DNA of 64,000 bases from Bradyrhizobium canariense (GTDB lineage: Bacteria > Pseudomonadota > Alphaproteobacteria > Rhizobiales > Xanthobacteraceae), in contig NZ_LT629750.1 of the NCBI RefSeq assembly GCF_900105125.1, forward strand, positions 3,286,001-3,350,000, in the 5' to 3' direction. The notes beneath the pieces were generated by a model. The model did no database searches. It had not been told where the DNA came from and worked only from the letters and a program-made list of their open reading frames with translations. This document shows, piece by piece, positions 59,579-64,000 of the stretch. The number at the start of each line of letters is the position of its first letter. The stretch's first letter is position 1. A program made the position numbers and the translations under genes.

Positions 59579-60329
59579 GATGACGATGCCCCAGATAAAT
59601 GTCGCGAACAAAGCTGTTCGATGCAATCTCTTGAGGAGAGCCCTCGACCACGATCTGTCCCGCGACAAGCACGCTGATCCGCTGCGCGAAGCGCGCAACC
59701 AGCTTCATGTCATGCTCGATGAACAGGACAGACACGTCAGACGGCAACCGCTCGATCAGTTCGAACACCGCGTGCGAATCCGCCGGGTGAACGCCCGCTG
59801 CCGGCTCGTCCAGCAACAGGACGGACGGCCGCAGCGCCAGCGCGATGGCTATCTCGACGAGCCGCTGCCGACCGTAGGACAGCTCCGCAATGGACGATAT
59901 CGCAGTGCTCTCGAGCTTGAGGCTTTCCAGGATGTCGTAGGCCGCCTCCGCGGTCTGACGCTTGAGCGCCCTACCGCCGATCATCCTGCTACCGCCGCCC
60001 ACACGCTCGGCGACAGCAAGTTGAACATGCTCGATGACGCTCAGCTCGCGAAGTAATGAATTGATCTGGAAAGTTCTTGCGAGCCCCGCTTTCACCCTGC
60101 GGTGGGCCGGCAACTGTGTCACGTCACGCTCGTTGACCCAAACAGCTCCCTTTGTTGGCGGCAGATTCCCGGTCAGAAGATTGATGAATGTCGTCTTGCC
60201 CGCTCCGTTAGGGCCGATCAGGGCCTGGCGCGAACCGACCTTCATTTCGAAGTCGACATCGGAAACGACCGTGGTGCCGTTGAAGATTTTGGTGAGCTGT
60301 CGGGTGCGCAGCGCGGATGCTCGGATCAT
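59571..60329 (-). CDS. ABC importer ATPase, LivG type
   Basis: 252 residues: Walker A GPNGAGKTTFINLLTG, the LivG-type insert, signature LSYGRQRLVEIAIAL and Walker B VLLLDEPAAGVHPAD. The signature reads LSYGRQ rather than LSGGQ, which is normal for LivG-type ATPases. ATGA overlap with livM supports the start at 60329. Confidence 0.88.
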   Translation of the reverse strand: MIRASALRTRQLTKIFNGTTVVSDVDFEMKVGSRQALIGPNGAGKTTFINLLTGNLPPTKGAVWVNERDVTQLPAHRRVKAGLARTFQINSLLRELSVIEHVQLAVAERVGGGSRMIGGRALKRQTAEAAYDILESLKLESTAISSIAELSYGRQRLVEIAIALALRPSVLLLDEPAAGVHPADSHAVFELIERLPSDVSVLFIEHDMKLVARFAQRISVLVAGQIVVEGSPQEIASNSFVRDIYLGHRHHG

Positions 60330-61366
60330 TGTCCTGTCCCGCATTCGAATCTGCCCGATGACTGCTTCTGACGGCCCAGATCCGGCCTTACACGACCAAA
60401 TCTAGCGACCCTTTCGATCAGACCGATCAGGCCGCCGGGCGCAAACAGCACGATCGCGATCAGGATCAGGCCGATCCAGAAAAGCCAGGAGACAGGATCA
60501 TCCTTTGCCAACTCATCCTGGAGAATCATATAGGACGCGGCCCCTACGAATGCCCCGTACAGACGGCCGCGCCCGCCGACGACAAGCATGATCAAGACTG
60601 CGCCCGCCATCTCCAATCCAAACACTGACAGCGAGACGAATTGAGCAATCTGGGCGGAAAGACCGCCCGCAACGCCAGCCAACGCGGCGCTGATTGTGAA
60701 CGCGATCAGCTTGCGCTTCATCACGGGCACGCCGATCGCCTGCATGCGGACGGGGTTCAAACGGATGCCGACCAACGACCGGCCGAACGGCGAGTTGACC
60801 AGCGTTCGGACGAATATCCATGAGACGAACAGCACGACGACGCAATAGAGAAAGGCAACGCGCCCAAACAGGTCGAATTCGAAATGGCCGAAGATCGGCG
60901 AAATCTCGATGCCTTGCAGGCCGTCATGTCCGCCGGTGATGCCCGCAAACCGATTGGCCAATTCGCCGAACAGCAAGGTCAGGGCAAGACCGAGCATCAA
61001 GAGCGTCAGGCCGCGTGTACGCAGAATAACGGCTCCTGACACCAGGCCAATCGCGCCGGCGGCGAGTCCGGCGCAGAGCAAGCCCGTGATCGGCTCCGAC
61101 CATCCACCCGCAGCAAGCAGGCCTGCTGCGTAGGCGCCCGCGCCGAAAAACGCGGTATGGCCCAGAATGACGATGCCGGCATATCCCACGACGATGTCAT
61201 AGGACAGGGTGAACAGGATCATCACGATGATCTGAGATGCAAACGGCAGATAGGTTGGAAATATCAGCCATACAGCGGCACAGGCCAGCCAAGGGAGCAG
61301 CTCCCAGATTTTAAACGCATGTGATCGTACCAGAAAAGTTGCGGCCTGCTCTTGGCGGGGGTCCAT
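60326..61366 (-). CDS. ABC importer permease, LivM type
   Basis: 346-residue polytopic permease with about nine to ten hydrophobic segments; the LivM signature GYAGIVILGHTAFFGAGAYA lies near residue 60, and the coupling region LRLNPVRMQAIG-type sequence appears as GIRLNPVRMQAIGVPVM. The start at 61366 sits one base after the livH stop. It pairs with LivH to form the channel. Confidence 0.87.
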   Translation of the reverse strand: MDPRQEQAATFLVRSHAFKIWELLPWLACAAVWLIFPTYLPFASQIIVMILFTLSYDIVVGYAGIVILGHTAFFGAGAYAAGLLAAGGWSEPITGLLCAGLAAGAIGLVSGAVILRTRGLTLLMLGLALTLLFGELANRFAGITGGHDGLQGIEISPIFGHFEFDLFGRVAFLYCVVVLFVSWIFVRTLVNSPFGRSLVGIRLNPVRMQAIGVPVMKRKLIAFTISAALAGVAGGLSAQIAQFVSLSVFGLEMAGAVLIMLVVGGRGRLYGAFVGAASYMILQDELAKDDPVSWLFWIGLILIAIVLFAPGGLIGLIERVARFGRVRPDLGRQKQSSGRFECGTGQ

Positions 61367-61367
61367 A

Positions 61368-62240
61368 TCAGTAGACCTCAACGCGGTTAAGCAAACCACC
61401 GGGACGCCAAAGCAGGAAGCCAAACAAGGCGAGATAGATAAAGAAGGCGCCGAACTCGGGCGCGAGGATCTTGCACGCACTGTCACCGATGCCGAGCAGC
61501 AGCGCAGCGACGAACGGACCAGTCACGGTACCGAGCCCACCGATCGATACAACGATCAGGAAATAGGCGAGATTCTCGAGAGGGTAGCCCGGCGAGATCG
61601 CGATCATGTCACCTCCGAGGCCGCCGCCGACCGCAGCCAACGCGCTCCCCACGGCGAAGACGACCGAGAACAACGTTCTCGTATCGATACCGACGGCTTC
61701 AGCCATCGCGCGGTTGTCGACTGTCGCACGAATACGCATACCGGTATTGGTCCGTTCGATCACGACCAGTAATGCGACGAAAATCGCAACGCCTGTCACG
61801 ATTAGGACGATCCGGTACATGGGGAAGGTTCGCAGTCCCAAATCGATCTGGCCGCTAAGAGCCGCCGGAATTGCCACGGTCTGGGGAATCGGGCCGTAGA
61901 GATATTGCGCGACAGCGGAAGACACGAAGATGAGGCCCATGCTCAACAGCACCTGGTCGAACTCGCCGGACTTGTAGACCCTCGCATAGAGCAGCCGCTC
62001 GAGCACGACGCTGACTGCCGCGACCAGTGCCGCCGACAAGATGACGGCCGGTCCGAATGGAATCGCGGACCGGTGGAGAAGCGTGATCAGCAGGTAGCCT
62101 CCGGCCATCGCGAAGGCGCCATGCGCGAGATTGGCGATTCCCAGCAAGCCCATGGTGATCGAGAGGCCGACCGAGATGATATAGAGGACCATCGCATAGG
62201 CCGTTCCCGTAAAGAGAATGCTGAGCACGATGTCAGACAC
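61368..62240 (-). CDS. ABC importer permease, LivH type
   Basis: 290 residues, eight or so membrane segments. Typical LivH stretches: LGIANLAHGAFAMAGGYLLI and the cytoplasmic coupling loop TGMRIRATVDNRAMAEAVGI. It starts with GTG at 62240 and follows the binding-protein gene after 50 bases. Confidence 0.87.
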   Translation of the reverse strand: MSDIVLSILFTGTAYAMVLYIISVGLSITMGLLGIANLAHGAFAMAGGYLLITLLHRSAIPFGPAVILSAALVAAVSVVLERLLYARVYKSGEFDQVLLSMGLIFVSSAVAQYLYGPIPQTVAIPAALSGQIDLGLRTFPMYRIVLIVTGVAIFVALLVVIERTNTGMRIRATVDNRAMAEAVGIDTRTLFSVVFAVGSALAAVGGGLGGDMIAISPGYPLENLAYFLIVVSIGGLGTVTGPFVAALLLGIGDSACKILAPEFGAFFIYLALFGFLLWRPGGLLNRVEVY

Positions 62241-62290
62241 GTTTGCGTTCGCTTTCAGCCAAGATGATCAGTTCTCGCATCGGTTGCTTG

Positions 62291-63481
62291 TCACTCCGGG
62301 TTAAACGTTTTCCAGGGATCCTTCTGGGGCGGATCCTCCTCAAAGGTCACATTGCCCGGCCTTCCGTTCACGATCTCGACCTTGTTCATCTTGATTGGCT
62401 GCACGATATCCCGGCTCTGCGGATCGATCGACACGTCGCCACGCGGACTGCTCGTGCCCTTCCAATTGGAGAGCGACTTGAGCATGGCAGGGCCATCCGC
62501 GTGCGGACCGACTTCCTTGACTGCTGCGTAGATCGCCGACATCGTGTCCCATCCGGATACCGCCGTGACGTTCGGCAGCGCATCCTCGCCGTACTCGGCC
62601 TTCCATGCCTTCACGAAATCGACGTTGCCGTCGTTCTTGCTGGCGGCCGCATAGGTCGCGGCGCTAATGAAACCAACTACGTCCGGGGGCATGTTCGGGA
62701 GTTCGTCGTCCAGCGCGTTGTCACCAGGACCGATGAGCTTGACGCCCGCCTCTCGCAACCCGGCATCGTTGAACGCCTTCGCAACGGCCGGCATGCGCCC
62801 GTTATTGACGAAGATGAACACTGCTTCGGGCTTCTCCGACTTGAGGCGTTCCATGAAGGGGAGGTAGTCCGTTGTGACCATCGGAGCGCGGACCGCGCTC
62901 ACGACCTTGCCGCCATTTTCTTCGAACCCTTTCTTGAAGGCTGCCTCAGAATCAGTGCCGGCCGCATAATCGGCGACCAGACTGGCCGAGACCTTGATGC
63001 CGTGCTTGGCGGCCCATACTCCCATCGGATATGCCGTCTGCCATTGCGTATAGGAAAAGCGCACGAAATACGGTGACGACCTTGTCAGGCTCGACGTAGT
63101 TGCGTTCATCAACGCAACCGGGACCTTGGCTTCGGTGGCGATCTTAGCCAGCGCAAAGCCTTGCGGGGACAGCGCGATACCGGTGAGCACCTTGACGCCA
63201 TCGCGCACGATTAGCTCTTGTGCAATTCGGCGCGTATTGTCCGGTACACCGGCGTCGTCACGGCGGATCACCTGAACCGCGGGCACTTCCTTGCCATGGA
63301 TCTTTTCATAAAGTCGCGCGCCACGATCAATGCTGTCACCAAGCGCCGCAAACGGACCAGACAGCGGTGCGATCAAACCGACCTTCACCACATCTTCCGC
63401 GGCAGCATCCTTGGGAGCCCCGAACGACACAACAGCGATATACGCCGCAGCACTCATCAGTGCAGACAAACGAAAACGCAT
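62291..63481 (-). CDS. ABC importer binding protein, LivK type
   Basis: 396 residues with signal peptide (MRFRLSALMSAAAYIAVVSF, cleavage near AAA-ED) and the type I periplasmic-binding fold: VKVGLIAPLSGPFAALGDSI and the later VSGWDTMSAIYAAVKEVG. It leads the operon that continues with livH, livM, livG, livF and cupin genes. AGGAG stands eight bases before the ATG. Related proteins in these bacteria bind aromatic or short organic acids rather than amino acids. Confidence 0.86.
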   Translation of the reverse strand: MRFRLSALMSAAAYIAVVSFGAPKDAAAEDVVKVGLIAPLSGPFAALGDSIDRGARLYEKIHGKEVPAVQVIRRDDAGVPDNTRRIAQELIVRDGVKVLTGIALSPQGFALAKIATEAKVPVALMNATTSSLTRSSPYFVRFSYTQWQTAYPMGVWAAKHGIKVSASLVADYAAGTDSEAAFKKGFEENGGKVVSAVRAPMVTTDYLPFMERLKSEKPEAVFIFVNNGRMPAVAKAFNDAGLREAGVKLIGPGDNALDDELPNMPPDVVGFISAATYAAASKNDGNVDFVKAWKAEYGEDALPNVTAVSGWDTMSAIYAAVKEVGPHADGPAMLKSLSNWKGTSSPRGDVSIDPQSRDIVQPIKMNKVEIVNGRPGNVTFEEDPPQKDPWKTFNPE

Positions 63482-63802
63482 CGGCAGAACTCCTAAGGCC
63501 TACTTCCGCGCTTCACCTGAATCATCAGCGCTGCGAGAAAACTATTGAGAACCGAACCAACGCGCGCAACCTAGAAAAAACTCACGAAGATGAATGCAAA
63601 AAATTCATTGTCGGACTAACCAAACTGCCACGTTCGTAGGCTTTTATCGCTCAATCGGGATGCATTTCGCTTACGGCATGCTCAATTCAGTTTTATTGCC
63701 GGTTACGATCAGTCCGGTCACGAAAATTGATGACTTTTTTGACGCTTATCGCACAGCCGAACTTGTATTACCCCTCGCCTCCAGATCGACGCATGCGACA
63801 AG
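63482..63802. other. Divergent promoter region
   Basis: About 320 bases between the divergent binding-protein and alpha/beta hydrolase genes. No operator-like dyad stood out and no other gene is visible; both promoters must lie here. Confidence 0.4.
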
Positions 63803-64000
63803 ATGGGAAGCAGAATGCCTTATGCGGGTTCGAGCAACGAACTGTTCTACGAAGATCTTGGAGAAGGTCATCCGATCTTCTTCATCCCCGGCTTCGGTGG
63901 CGTCGGCTCATTCTGGCGCGGTCAGATCGAGTTCTTCAAGTCGCGCTTCAGGGTCATCGTGATCGACCAACGCGGCGCGGGCGCCAGTGCACGCAGCCAG
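63803..64000 (+). CDS. Alpha/beta hydrolase, 5' part (cut by window end)
   Basis: The frame from ATG 63803 (or 63815) reads MPYAGSSNELFYEDLGEGHP, then the oxyanion-hole segment FIPGFGGVGSFW and VIVIDQRGAGASARSQ, where the window ends. This is the start of an alpha/beta hydrolase like 3-oxoadipate enol-lactonase or N-formylmaleamate deformylase. The nucleophile elbow lies outside. Being divergent from the Liv-type importer, it likely acts on the imported compound. Confidence 0.75.
   Translation, partial: MGSRMPYAGSSNELFYEDLGEGHPIFFIPGFGGVGSFWRGQIEFFKSRFRVIVIDQRGAGASARSQ

Noticed and set aside
1..64000. CRISPR arrays, tRNA or rRNA genes, att sites, replication origin
   Set aside because: No regularly spaced repeats, no cloverleaf-like segment and no integrase-adjacent repeat were noticed when reading both strands.

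Overview
The window reads as an alphaproteobacterial chromosome region, most likely from the Bradyrhizobium/Rhodopseudomonas group (Nitrobacteraceae). The reasons are a pimeloyl-CoA type beta-oxidation set (pimA, B, F, C, D), a palindromic intergenic repeat unit of the kind common in those genomes (22006-22090), several solute-binding-protein transporters of the kind these bacteria use for organic acids, and a rhizobial-type trb conjugation operon next to a LysR gene and a luxR/luxI pair. Assignment rests on recognising protein families by eye; no database search was run. The content is catabolic and mobile, with few housekeeping genes.

Layout. (1) 0.4-12 kb: a nicotinate catabolic operon on the minus strand, in transcription order Mo-hydroxylase large subunit, CoxG-like protein, FAD subunit, 2Fe-2S subunit, nicC, nicF, nicD, nicX and an MFS permease. 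It is followed by two paralogous MarR regulators (one divergent), a decayed second copy of nicD and a thioesterase. (2) 12.6-24.7 kb: pimA-pimB-pimF, a TauABC-type ABC importer, pimC-pimD, and a convergent branched-chain-type binding protein. A 17-bp dyad-like motif recurs in front of the nic operon, pimA and the importer, suggesting one MarR regulon. (3) 25-32.3 kb: a GC-rich (by eye) operon of luciferase-like monooxygenase, two crotonases plus a broken third one, CoA ligase, creatininase-family hydrolase and flavin reductase, with a divergent TetR gene. It looks like a CoA-thioester pathway with a two-component monooxygenase and a C-N hydrolase, whose substrate I cannot name. (4) 33.2-38.3 kb: a thiolase-like protein without its catalytic cysteine, a DUF35 OB-fold partner, a CoA ligase and TetR, divergent from an orphan TauA-like binding protein.

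(5) 38.4-46 kb: a scar zone of regulators (AraC, truncated IclR, Crp/Fnr, Lrp), an outer-membrane channel gene and gene fragments: two IS5-type transposase 3' ends, panB, a permease 5' end, a TPR gene and a ThDP-enzyme C-terminus. A ThDP-enzyme N-terminus lies at 32.5-32.8 kb. A candidate small RNA with its own promoter and terminator sits at about 45.07-45.19 kb. (6) 46-58 kb: luxR-luxI, a LysR gene and a complete type IV secretion (mating pair formation) operon trbBCDEJKLFGI plus a DUF2274 gene. No relaxase, coupling protein TraG, integrase or att site is visible, so this is part of an integrative conjugative element or a remnant whose other half lies elsewhere. (7) 58.3-64 kb: cupin, a LivFGMH-type ABC importer with its binding protein, and the start of a divergent alpha/beta hydrolase that runs off the window.

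Together, the window looks like a catabolic island assembled by repeated transfer next to conjugation genes under quorum-sensing control. Uptake systems (MFS, two complete ABC importers, one orphan binding protein, an outer-membrane channel) feed pathways that open N-heteroaromatic rings (nicotinate to maleamate/maleate) and shorten CoA-activated acids. Starts were moved inward from the longest reading frame where a Shine-Dalgarno sequence, an overlap with the upstream stop, or family length supported it.
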